64,000 nt of DNA, from the NCBI RefSeq assembly GCF_033958435.1, contig NC_134137.1, forward strand, positions 229,813,501-229,877,500. The letters are read 5' to 3'. Source of the stretch: Carettochelys insculpta. Lineage: Eukaryota > Chordata > Testudines > Carettochelyidae. Shown here in pieces: positions 54,087 to 64,000 of this stretch. The stretch's first letter is position 1; every line of letters begins with the position of its first letter. The position numbers were made by a program, and so were the translations under genes. Under the pieces are notes generated by a model. It did no database searches and had not been told where the DNA came from. It saw nothing but the letters and a program-made list of their open reading frames with translations.

Positions 54087-55890
54087 TGAGAAAGTGTTTT
54101 TGTTTAAATGACTGTACGGCCCAGTCCTTCACGCCTTGCTGCAGCAGGGACACAGGGCTTCTTACTGGCAAAGGGAAATGCATCTGTGGTGTGGGAATCC
54201 TTCGGGGAGATATTGACAGCCCAGCATGGTTCAGATCAAAATTAATTGCTTTTCCATGTAGCCAGGTGTAACAGAACATGGCAAGTGCCCCTGCATGGCC
54301 ACTCATTAGGACTGCTGTGAGGGGGCTCCAAGAACACACAGGGCTGGATTCCCCTCGCTGTGGGTGCTCCCTTTCAGCCACCTGCCAGACCAGAGGGAGG
54401 GGAACACCCACTAGGATCCATGACACAGAGCTGGGGTTGCGTTTCCGTTATAGGAAGAGAGGGGAAAGGAGGAGGGAAGAGAGAGAGGCACGTGGCAGTC
54501 TGGATTTGCTTTTATCAGCCATGAGCTCAACTGGCACCAACTTAATTTCACCTTCTGAGAAGAAAGTTAATTGAAAGTGCCTACAAATTTCAGCAGAGAA
54601 TGCGGCTGGCCAGGCTTCTGGTGGGAGGGGAGAGGGAGAAATCTGGCAAATGTAGGGGGGCTGGCGGGGAATCTATCTATCCACCTATATATAAAATTCT
54701 GTGAAAGCCAAATTTAGTAAAAAATTATAACAAGAGAGAACCTGGGGAGTATAATCAGTTCCTTCCTTTTGGCAGGAGAATGTTAGGGACAGGATTTTGA
54801 AGGGTCTCAGCACATTTGTAAAACAATCAAGTCCCCCAAAATAACAAGTGTCTCTATAAGATGCTGACTACAGCTAAAAATTAAAAATTAAGTCGGCAGG
54901 GAAATTGTTTATTACAATTACCTCTCAAGAGCACCAATCCCGCTCCTCAAAACCAGAAGGGAAGTCAGGGGCACAGGGCACTAAGAATATCCAAAACACA
55001 TGTCCTCAGTGTGTGATAAGTACTGAAGTCCCCCTCAGATTCCACCTGTGAACACTGGCTCATTGATGTTCTGCTGCCCTGTAGCCATCCCAGAGCCCAG
55101 CTGCACACATGGTGCCCTGACACGATGAAGCGGTTTTTTCTGTTTGGTTAGTGAACCCATAGAATAAAGTCACATGTCAAGTGCACAGACAGTAGCTTTT
55201 ACAAGCCAGAACGCTGGCACTGCGCAGGCTCTAATTCTGATTCGCTCATGTTGCTAAAGAATTCTTCTGTTTACATAGCAAGTTCCAATCCATATGGTGA
55301 GGATAAAGGCCTGGCCCCCTGCACAGGAGCCAGATCCCAGCTCTCTGGTTTATTCAGGAGAGACGCAGAATGTGAGAGGGAACCCAGCTGTCTCTCTCCA
55401 CCTCCCCTCCAACTGAATTATCTGGCAGGTGCCCTGTGAAGGGCATCTCATGGCATTTTCTTCCCACACAACTCCCTCCTCTGCAGATGTTCGGATTTGG
55501 CCAAATGCCATCACAAGATTACACTTCCCTCAGTGACCTGACACACCTCATGGCAAGCTCATTTCAAATCCCTTAGTGCATTTTATAACAATTAAATGCA
55601 ATGAAGAGTGAAACACTGGGTCTGAGAATTCAAACCCACAGGAGTTACGAAAGGGAGCAGTTGAGAGCAAATTAAACCGTGACTTTCTCTGTCACACAAT
55701 CACATGCAATTTATTAGTGATGCAGCTCATTTTTGTTTGCTGACCTTTGTTTGTTCAGACTAAAGATATTAAATACAATTCATCCTCCTCCCCCTGTGAT
55801 TGAAGGACTGAGGACTGTATTAAGTCCTGGCTTAGGTAAAAAGTCCTTTCAAGTCTATGGGACTACTCATGTAAGTAAGGAATACTTAGC
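54087..55890. other. Unassigned intron sequence
   Basis: No gene or nameable repeat. The 130-codon minus frame 54426-54034 is likely chance and overlaps the MITE end. Confidence 0.4.
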
Positions 55891-55894
55891 ATAG

Positions 55895-56460
55895 CATTAT
55901 TGAAGCTTAGGATTGGAAGAAACCTCGGGCGGCCATCCTGCTTAATGCAGGACCAAATGCAACTAAATCATCTCCGTCAAGGCTTTGTCAAGCCTGGCCT
56001 TAAAGAGCTCTAAGGAGGGACAGCCCACACTACCTTCCTAGTGAAATACAGTAGGGTCTCAACATTTGCAAGGGTTTGGTGGTGGGAACCCTCACGAATG
56101 TTGAATGTCACAAATATGGCAGCCCCTGGCTGTCGGCACTCCATGCCTGGAGCCCCGGGGGAAGCGGTGGCTGCCAGCACTCCTGCCCACAGTCCCAGGT
56201 GAAGCGGCGGCTCCAGCCGCTTATGAATAATTGAATTCGCCAGCCTTAGGTTTGCGAATATCGAGACCCTACTGTATTTTTTTTCTAATATCTAGCCTAG
56301 ACACCACGCCCACATCCACTGCAACTTGCAACAACTGCTCCTTGTTCTGTCATCTACCACCAAGGAGAACAGCTGAGCCCTGTTCTCCTTGGAACGCCCC
56401 CTTCAGGTCGTTGAAATCCCTCCCTCATTCTTCCCTTCCTCAGACTATGAGAGTAAGAAT
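55895..56460 (-). mobile_element. CR1 LINE 3' end, split by a Tigger-like MITE
   Basis: Plus-strand CR1 text ('aggattggaagaaacctcgg', 'ggctttgtcaagcctggcct', 'ctaccttcctagtgaaata') runs to 56048. It resumes at 56275 ('aatatctagcctagacacc'), with the MITE at 56049-56274 between. It is old and diverged. Confidence 0.82.
56049..56274. mobile_element. Tigger/pogo-like MITE inside CR1
   Basis: Termini CAGTAGGGTCTC... and ...GAGACCCTACTG form a perfect 12-bp inverted repeat. TA flanks both sides (56047-56048 and 56275-56276). Subterminal 'gcgaatatc' and 'caaatatgg' differ. 226 bp, no transposase. Confidence 0.88.
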
Positions 56461-57732
56461 GTGCAGGACTAATCCATTTAGTATTTGCTTTATTATACAC
56501 AACATGAAATACAAGCAAATTACCATTGCTGGGAATACCTGAATGTTGTGTATTTTGACACTATTTTATTTTAAATCCACATCCTTAATACAATTTTGTG
56601 TTTATTTTTTATTTGGGTCAGCGCTATAGTGAACAGATGCTATTTCTGAAAATCTCACCCACACACTCCATATTTGTAATTCATTAGTTTTCCCCCTCTT
56701 TTTAAAAATGTTTCACAAGAATGGAAAGCTAATTTAGATTTGTCCCGAAAAACCCTGTATTGCACATTATCTAGACATAGGTCCTTATATGAATACGGTT
56801 TTTAACTATTTTATCCTGGGCTGCTTAACAATAGTGGGTTTTTTCAAAACAAGGTTTTCTTTACTTCCTAGTGCCCCATACATTTTTTCTTTATTTTTCT
56901 TGCTAAAGACTGCAGGAATTCAGTATGCCAATCGTGAAAATCAACAATTCCTCCTTCTTTTCTCATTATTTCACTGATCTAAATGTTTTAACTAGTGTTT
57001 CTTTCTCCTTTGATAAATCTACAAGAGGCCTTTTAGTCCTCTTAGCTATAGGAACTTGTTCTGGATTTTACTGGCTTTGCCTTTTGCATTAACGAATCAT
57101 TCTCGTTTGGACACTCCCCTCCGTCATTTCTAGCTGTGATTAATTTAACACTCTGCCATGTTGGGAATTTGTTTATTTAACTTTGTTTTGCTGTGCTCTG
57201 AAGATGAAGTTGAGGCCTTTGGTGTATGCATTACCATAGCTTTTAATGTGAAAAATAATCTTAAGGTGCATTTTAAAAATACTTCTATTTAATACACAAA
57301 GTTGTGATAAAGAGATCATCAGAATTCCAAAGTGGAAAGCAGCAGCCCGAAAATATGAAAGTGGAGGGTGCAGTCTGCTCTTTGTACATTATCCCATAGT
57401 CTTGGATTACATGACTGTGCTCATTATCTTGGTGGCATCCTAGTTTATTCAAAGCCTGATCTAAAGCTGATAGGAACGACTACTACAGATTTCAGATGAG
57501 TTAAGCTCATCCCTATATAGCAAAGCACTTACGCACATTTCTGTCTCAAGAAGGATGGAATGTGACACTGGTACCTCAGGACACTGGACAAAAGGTGCAT
57601 ATGTAATGAGGCAGTGGTTTAGAGATCCCTGCTTCAACTGTCTAAATTTGAAGTCAGTGAAATTACATTGAGTTTACACTAGTACAAATGCCAGTGCACT
57701 GTCTCGTACGCAGATCAAACCAAGAACAAGTA
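56461..57732. other. AT-rich unassigned intron sequence
   Basis: No gene or nameable repeat. Short frames only. Confidence 0.4.
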
Positions 57733-58545
57733 CAGCAGTCCCTCGATTTATGCGAGGGTTGTGTTCCCACGCACCCTCGTGTAACTCAAATTTCACGTAA
57801 GTTGGGGGGCAGCTTTTTCCCCAGCAGAACACATGTTCTGCAGCCGGGGAAGCAGCAGGAGCACCTGGAGCTCCTTTTGAAAGATAAGTTCTGGGGTTGG
57901 GGACGGGCAGTTAGGGAGGGTTAAGCCTGGTGGTGGGCTGGGGCTGGGGCTGTGGGAGGGAGGAGTTGAGACAGAGCTGTGCGCATGTGGGAGGTTGAAC
58001 TGGGGCAATGAGGGGAGCATTGAGCTAGAGGGGTAGCTCAGTGGTTTGAGCAGGCCGAGGGTTGTGAGCTCAGTCCTTGAGGAGGCCATTTAGAGATCTG
58101 AGGCAAATAGATATTTAAAAAAAAAAAAAAATTGGCAGGGATGGTGGTTAGTCCTGCCAAGAGGGCAGAGGACTGGATTCAATGACCTCCTTTGGTCACT
58201 TCCAGCTCTATAAGATGTGTGTCCCCCTGTGTTGTTATTATTACTCTTAAGTCATGCTCGGATGGGGAGCCAGGCCGTGGGGGTCTGAAATGGGGCCACA
58301 CAGGGGGAGGGGGTTGAACTGGGGTGGGGAGGAGAATTGAGCTGGAGCCGTGCATGGGTGGTGAGCAGGACCAGGGGGATTGAACTGGGGTGGGGAGGAG
58401 GGTTGAACTGGAGCTGTGTGTGGGTGGAAAGCAGGACCGGGGGTGTTGAACTGGGGCCGGCGGGGAGTGGGATTTTGAGTTGCACTAAACTCATGTTAAT
58501 GCAAGTTAAGTGCAACTCGAAATCGCACATTTCGAGAGTTCACTG
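57733..58545. mobile_element. Tigger/pogo-like element with nested SINE
   Basis: Starts 'cagcagtccctcgatttatgc' after TA and ends '...tttcgagagttcactg' before TA (58546-58547). It shares its 5' 160 bp and 3' end with 14051-14769. G-rich degenerate repeats fill the middle. The SINE at 58030-58218 is inserted in it. Confidence 0.82.
58030..58218 (+). mobile_element. tRNA-derived SINE, turtle Cry I type
   Basis: Plus-strand copy: 'ggggtagctcagtggtttg' (A box), 'ggttgtgagctcagtccttg', a 'ggccatttagagatc' body, a poly-A run, and a tail 'ggactggattcaatgacctc' related to CR1. It breaks the Tigger-like element, so it is younger. Confidence 0.9.
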
Positions 58546-59916
58546 TAGTTGTTTGATTAAAGAGCTTCTATGAGCTTTTATAGTTCAAACACAGGGCCAC
58601 CCGCAGAGGGGAAGGGAACAAAGGGGGTTGTTGCCTTGGGGCCTGCTGATTTAAAAGGGCCTGGGACTTTGGGTCACCACTGCTGCTACCATGACAGCAA
58701 CGGCAGCCGGAGCCTGGGCCCTTTAAATTGCCAATGGTGCTCCATGCAACATGGCCTAGGCAGCACTGGGAGCTGGCTGGGGGAGGTTAGCCTTCTAGCT
58801 GTGCCCCTTCCTCTGTATCCTTGCCCTACAACACACACACATATACACTGCCCAGGAAATGGTAAAGTCTGTTGGGAGCCCTATTCAAACAGGTACCTTC
58901 ATTCCCCCTTGCCAATTACAAAAAAATCCCAAAATATTCAGTTTGGTTGTACTTACCAACTAAAGTGAGAAAGGGTTCCTGTCAGCCGCCAGAGTGAGGA
59001 AGTGATAATTTCAGAGGGAGCTGTGGGCAGCTGTTTCATGAGCTGCTATATTCCTGAGGGAATTCTGTACCAAAAATTAAAACTTACGTACACAATATTT
59101 TAATATTCTGCACATTTTACTTGTCAAAATAATCTAATCACACCAGTTTCAATTATTTTGATTAATTTATTTCAGAATACCTATCAGCAAACATGTCTGC
59201 AGTAATACAGCCAAAAAGATTCAAGAAATGGTTCTATCGGTATAGTAATGCAGAACCCTGCGTAGTGATTCATTTAACCTGTAGTAGGGACCCGTATTTC
59301 CAGCACATCCCAGAAGCAGTGCAAGGGCTGAGTGGCGTCAGGAGGAGCTGAGGGAGAGGGACGGAACTGCTGGGAAAGATCTGAGACTGGCTAGATTATC
59401 ACACTTTTCTGGGATACTGGAGGTATCTCAGGAAAGGTCTGCCACATCTGAGAACACGCCTGGAAAAGTGGGCCCATCTGTCACCGTCCCTGTAACCCTC
59501 ATTCTATGAGGAAGAAGGAATGGCCTGAAAGAGGTTTTTTTTCCAAAATTTGGTGCGGTGTAAACGGGCCAGATTTCAGAAAAGCCCATCTTTACAGGAA
59601 AGTGGAAAAAGATACAAAAACTGTGGTGCGCAATTTGTGTATGTTTCTGACATTTCTCCATAGCATAGCCATCATGTGAGTGTGAATTGGCGAGTTGTTC
59701 AGTATGGGTGGAAAAGTATAGAACAGGGTTTTTTTGGTTTTGTGAGGTGGGCAAGGAGATATTGTTAGAGCGCCTCCCCTCTGCAAACCCTAACTTAGTC
59801 CTAGGCTCTCTCATTCAAATCAGACATGTGTCCTTCCATGCCCCCAACAGAAACCTACTCACACCTACCGTTCCCATGTGGCCCTCCACTCCCTCCACCT
59901 GTCATCCTGTGTCTCT
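58546..59916. other. Unassigned intron sequence
   Basis: No gene or nameable repeat; frames are short and unrelated. Confidence 0.4.
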
Positions 59917-62449
59917 GGTTTCATCTACACTATATCATAAAGTCAATTTTAAGGCAGATAATTCAATTTTACAATGTCAATGTCTTCACTGCGAATGCCA
60001 TTAGGCTGATTTTAGGGAGTGCTAAGGTCGTTATTATTACACCCACAAAGCGACACTGTGTACCTCCAAGTTTGAATTTGAAAGGTCAGATTAATGCTAG
60101 TGTGGAAATGGTATTTATTTACATTGACTTTACTGGCCTACAGAGGTGTCTCTTACGAATTCCACACTGGCTAGAGTGACCATGCATCCCGGTTTTGGCG
60201 GGACAGTCCCATATTTGGGACGCCAGAATGGTGTCCTGATTTATTTGTCAACGGGGCTAATTGCCCCATATTTTCAGGCAGCTGCCACCCACTTCCTCTG
60301 GCAGGGGGAGCCAGGAGCTGGATTACATGGCTGCCCCTACCCAGCTTCCCCGGCTCCCCTCTGGCAGCACGGCTGCCCCCCAGCATCCCTCAGCTGGGGG
60401 AGCCAGCAGTGGCCGCAGCAGTCCCACCTCACAGCTTCCCCCACTGGGGGAACTGGGAGCCTTACCCAGCTGCGGCTGCCCCATGCCCCAGCTTTCCCCA
60501 GCTGGGGAGCTGGGAGCTGGACTCACACAGAAGCACAGCTTCCCCCTCAACTTCCGTTGGCTGGGGGAGGTAGGCAGCCGCCCCGCTGCCCCCAGTTTCC
60601 CCCAGCGTGGGGAAGCTGGGGGCCAGGGTGGCAGCACAGAGGCCCCTCCAGCTGGTGGAAGCTGGGAGCTTCACTTGGCATGATGGCAACCTCCACAGGG
60701 CAGCCACCGCCTGATTCCCAGAAACGGGGACCATCTGTCCCATTTTGGCTGGGACAGCGTCTTTCTCTTTGTCCCATATTTGGGCAGGGGAGATACGGTC
60801 CCCCTAACAATGGCCCACGGTTTTCCACTCTGGCCGCTTCCATCTCCGCTGCTCTCCAGGTGCACAGGAAATAGGTAATAGGAAGCCTATAAATCTGAAT
60901 TCGGCACCAGGAAGCACAGGAAATTGAAGTGGGCACCTGGGGCCATTTTGAATTAATTTTGTTATCATCAGCATGACAATTGCATCTACCCGTGAAGCAA
61001 ATAGCCCCCACCTGGGGCGATGGCTTCTTCCCTGCACAGGATACATCAGGAGAGGCCCAGATTTTTTTTCAGCGCTGGCACCAGCCTACACCGCACTGCC
61101 CCACATGGCAGGTAGGCTGTGGGGGTCATGGTTGTATGAGAGGCTGAGAAACTTCTTTTCTGCAGTTCACATTTGTATAGAGACAGACCCCCCACCCCCG
61201 GCATTCCCCAGCCCCATAGGCACCATGCAGTCCGGGATCTATTCCCCACCCAACCACATGATGTGGCTAGCTCCCGACCCAATAAAAGCACGTGCCTACG
61301 GTGCAGTGCAAATCGTGCTGTCAGACAGCACCATGTCCTGGCTTCCACACGGTGAAGGCTCCAAGGCAGGAAAGATTTTTGGAGCTGGCTGTCTTCGCTA
61401 TGTTTTTGGTGAGGCTGCATGCACCGGGGGGCTGGCAGAAAGCCAATGAGGGGAGCCAGTCAACAGGTCCCTCAACTACAGCCCACTGCCAGAGAAAGCC
61501 CCTGATGGGACCTGGCCCCGGGAGGGACCATCTCAACCTGACCCTCAACTACATCCCCACCCCTGATTGTAGGTGGGGGGGGCAGCCCCCACACAATGAT
61601 ATTTGGGGCTGTGCCCCACACCAGAGAAAGCCCCCAAAGGGACCTGTCCCCTGAAAGGCCCATGTCAACTGGTCCCTCAGCTTCCACGCCCCCCCCACCC
61701 ACCCTATGGCATAATCCATCATACCAAAGAAAGCTTTGGAAAGTTGGCTCCATTTTAAGAAAGCACTTTTTGTTTTCAGTGAACTGAATTGTTTCCACGC
61801 TTTGCAAGCTGTGTTGTACCATACATGCTGTGCCCTTTGTGGGGGGGTGAGCTGAGGGACCAGTTGAGATGGCACAGTCACCTGGATAAGCCTAGGGCAC
61901 AGAGTCATTGTGGTGCGTGGTCATGACAGTCCCCTGCCTAGTGCGCTAGATGGCTGATCAGGCAAAAGTCGTACCTAAAGGGAATAATAATAATAATAAT
62001 AATGTGAAGGTGTGCTTTCATGGGGGGGGAAAGCAAGTGAACAGCCAGTCACCTTCCGAAGCCAGCCTATATGGCTTTCTTTCACCTGTGATTCCCTGCT
62101 TTTACGTCTTTCCTGCTGAATAAAATGGCCGTTTGCTTTCCATGGGAGGGGAATGAGGGCAATGCAATGTGGGAAGACGACATCACATACCCACACCCAC
62201 TTGCAGGGCATTATTTTTTCCCCTCATACTGCACCAGCAAACAAAACTCAGAATGCTAAGGGGCTGAGGAAACTGTGGGGTAGGTTTCCACAATGCACTG
62301 CTGCAACAGTTGATGTTTGGTGATTTAGGGTGGCAGCACTAACCCAATTTTGTGGGGACATGCGGCCAATCACATTCAAATTTATGACACCTAGCTTTAT
62401 AAAATGAAAGGTAAGAAAATCGAATTTTGTCATAGTGTAGGCATAGTCC
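59917..62449. mobile_element. 2.5-kb MITE-related element with nested repeat
   Basis: The left end ('ggtttcatctacactat...') and the right end ('...atagtgtaggcatagtcc') are weakly inverted. The left 250 bp matches the MITE at 53634-54086 in order. So it looks like a longer relative. The interior has only broken frames (for example 60973-61449), so I cannot show a transposase. The region 60171-60833 is a separate insertion. Confidence 0.45.
60171..60833. repeat. Nested repeat with GC-rich internal units
   Basis: The start 'ctagagtgaccatgcatccc' and the end region 'ttccactctggcc' are weakly inverted. 'gggacagtcccatatttggg' at 60199 and 'gtcccatatttgggcagggg' at 60770 give inverted matches. Between 60300 and 60690 a unit with cores like 'agcttcccccagctggggga' repeats imperfectly. 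The 242-codon frame 60146-60874 is made of this repeat. Confidence 0.55.
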
Positions 62450-63224
62450 CTGTGCCCCCACTCAGCCACTCCCCTTTCACCTGGAACTCTGCACCCTCTG
62501 CCCATGTGTCTCTGTACCTCCATCGCTGTCCCCATATATCTCAGTGCTCCCACTCAGGAATCTCCTTATCTCTGCGTCCCTGCCCCCTCATCCACGCCTC
62601 TACTCCCATGCAGCCCATGCCCCCGTCTACCTTCCCTCACTAGCGCATATGAGTCCCTGTCTCACCCAACCAGCAGACCCATATCCCACTTCCTGACCTG
62701 GCCTGAGAGGTGCTCTGGAGGAGGCTCTGGAGGGCTGGCTCTTTTCAAGCTGAGAGTGGCTGTTCTAATCTAGCACCACAGCACCTTCTGGTGGGCAAAA
62801 GCGAGAACTGCAGCGACTTTCCAACAGAAGCTATTTCCCGAAACAAAAAAATGCACAGCCCGTGAAAAATGCCTATGCGTGTGGCACAGAATTCCCCCAG
62901 GAGACATGATGTTTTAAGATAATAAACATGCTTTCCCTGGTTGGGGAGCACGAAATGTGAAGCTCCATCAGTAGTGGTGGTTCACTCTAGCTACTAGCAA
63001 ACTGGGAAGCAGCACATGATGACAGATTTAAGGGCCAAGCCTTTTGGGGGCTCATCTGCATGGTGCTGCTGATTGGTCTGTGAACTGCAAAAGTGCTCTC
63101 ACACAGAGCCTCACTGCCCCATCTGGACGCTGCTGGTATGAACTAAAAGCATCTACTTCACACTGATTAATCCTTTTTCAGACAGGAGTACAGTAACACA
63201 TACTAAGTACCGCTTCATAGTTTG
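62450..63224. other. Unassigned intron sequence, C-rich start
   Basis: Low-complexity C-rich text at 62450-62650, then unassigned sequence. No gene. Confidence 0.4.
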
Positions 63225-63495
63225 TAGAATTACAGAATCACAGAATCATAGGCCTGGAACGGACCTCAGGAGGTCATCTAGTCCAGCCCCCTGCCTAAAG
63301 CAGGCTCAACCCCCACTAAGTCATCCCAGGCAGGACCTTGTCAAGCTGGGACTTAAAAACCTTGAGAGATGGAGAATCCACCACCTTTCTAGGCAACGCA
63401 TTCCAGTGCATCACCTTCCTCCTGGTGAAGTCGTTTCTCCTACTATCCAGCCTACACCTCTCCCTCTCCAACTTCACACCATGGTTCCTGCCACC
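63225..63495 (-). mobile_element. CR1 LINE 3' end
   Basis: Plus-strand text 'gaatcataggcctggaac', 'ggtcatctagtccagccccc' and 'cctacacctctccctctcca' is the reverse complement of the CR1 3' UTR. It ends about 165 bp before the HSD3B exon 4 acceptor. Confidence 0.92.
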
Positions 63496-63660
63496 AGGGT
63501 GTACACAGAGCAGTTAGCGTGTTCTGCAGTTCACCCTGTGGTGCCATGTACACAAGTGGGTAGGCTGTTTTGACTAGAGTGGCAGATCATCTTCAGTGGT
63601 CTTACTCCATCAAGCAGTCTAGTTGTTTGCTGCTGTACTAACAAGGTCCTCTTTTTCAAG

Positions 63661-64000
63661 GTACACAGCTGCTACTGGATGCCTGTGTCTGCAATAATGT
63701 CCAGCACTTCATCTACACCAGTAGCATAGAAGTGACAGGCCCAAACTACAGAGGAGACCCTATATGCAATGGAGATGAAGATACAGTGTATGACAGCATA
63801 ATACGTTCTCCTTACAGCCAGTCTAAGAAACTAGCAGAGGCAGCTGTACTGAAGGCAAATGGCCAGGCACTGAAGGATGGTGGCATCTTTCTGACATGCG
63901 CTTTGAGGCCCACGTACATCTTTGGAGAAGGAAGTCCATTTCTCCAAGGTCACCTAGCTGAAAGCATAATGAACAACAACAACTTCCGGCGGATATCTAG
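63661..64000 (+). CDS. HSD3B1: HSD3B exon 4 (partial, cut by window end)
   Basis: Acceptor AG at 63659-63660. The exon starts with the second and third bases of Gly107 ('G|TQLLLDAC') and stays open to the window edge, residue 219. 'FIYTSSIEVTGPN' contains the catalytic Ser of the extended SDR family. 'YSQSKKLAEAAV' carries the catalytic pair Tyr158 and Lys162 (Y-x-x-x-K). 'CALRPTYIFGEGSPFLQG' is the conserved CALRP...GEG block. In mammals this exon holds the rest of the protein (about 370 residues), including the membrane-anchoring part, so some 150 codons should lie beyond the window. All expected residues seen here are intact. Confidence 0.95.

Larger units (their letters stand above)
52626..63660 (+). 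other. HSD3B1: HSD3B intron 3 (11.0 kb, transposon-filled)
   Basis: GT at 52626, AG at 63659-63660 after a long pyrimidine run ('ggtcctctttttcaag'). It contains a Harbinger-like MITE, an interrupted CR1, Tigger-like elements, a SINE, a 2.5-kb MITE-related element and a CR1 3' end, listed separately. Confidence 0.85.

Noticed and set aside
58030..58110. tRNA-like head with A and B boxes
   Set aside because: It is the SINE head; the cloverleaf is degenerate and followed by a SINE body, so not a tRNA gene.
60146..60874. 242-codon frame rich in Pro, Gly and Trp
   Set aside because: It is formed by the repeated GC-rich units of the nested repeat, and open frames exist on both strands.
60898..60912. 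'gaattcggcaccagg', close to a cDNA-library EcoRI adaptor
   Set aside because: It differs from the adaptor by one base, is embedded in continuous repeat sequence, and has no vector context. Probably coincidence.
1..64000. CRISPR array, operon or defence-type system
   Set aside because: No regularly spaced repeats, bacterial genes or ribosome-binding patterns are visible; the window is vertebrate DNA.

Overview
This window is vertebrate nuclear DNA, most likely from a cryptodiran turtle. Three copies of a tRNA-derived SINE with the layout of the turtle Cry I (tortoise Pol III) family, many CR1 3' ends, a DIRS element, PIF/Harbinger transposons and a Gmr1-like Ty3/gypsy element all point to a turtle; a crocodilian or other reptile is the main alternative. 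There are no bacterial-type operons, CRISPR arrays or rRNA genes.

The only host gene recognised is a 3-beta-hydroxysteroid dehydrogenase/delta-5-4 isomerase (HSD3B1-like) on the + strand. It has a TATA-type promoter near 39374, a non-coding first exon, coding exons at 39774-39927, 52461-52625 and 63661-64000 (cut by the window edge), and large introns of 12.5 and 11.0 kb. All exon junctions are phase 1 and the splice sites are canonical. The window encodes about residues 1-219, including the GAGGFLG nucleotide-binding loop and the Y-x-x-x-K catalytic pair.

Everything else is transposon-derived or unassigned. 1-7.7 kb: CR1 3' ends, a decayed non-LTR retrotransposon with endonuclease and reverse transcriptase, an imperfect minisatellite and a hAT transposase fragment. 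7.97-13.67 kb: a two-gene PIF/Harbinger element (Myb/SANT-like gene and DDE transposase, convergent) carrying a nested 999-bp solo LTR and a nested 628-bp Harbinger MITE. 14.05-14.77 kb: a Tigger-like element. 17.17-20.83 kb: a second Harbinger, inverted. 20.98-27.80 kb: a DIRS retrotransposon with inverted terminal repeats, an internal complementary region and a 711-bp Harbinger MITE inside its gag-like ORF. 27.8-28.2 kb: a CR1 fragment. 31.6-33.85 kb: an RTE-like element split by half of a third Harbinger.

Within the HSD3B introns: foldback MITEs, several Tigger-like MITEs, a Ty3/gypsy provirus-like element (43289-48411, minus strand) with a SCAN-like capsid and integrase upstream of reverse transcriptase, CR1 pieces, SINEs and a 2.5-kb MITE-related element. 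All coding transposons seen are inactivated. Several lesions look like CpG decay, including the loss of an RT catalytic aspartate in two unrelated retrotransposons. The most interesting observations are the Gmr1/SCAN element, the readable DIRS termini and internal complementary region, a premature stop shared by two Harbinger copies, and the nested insertions that order these events in time.
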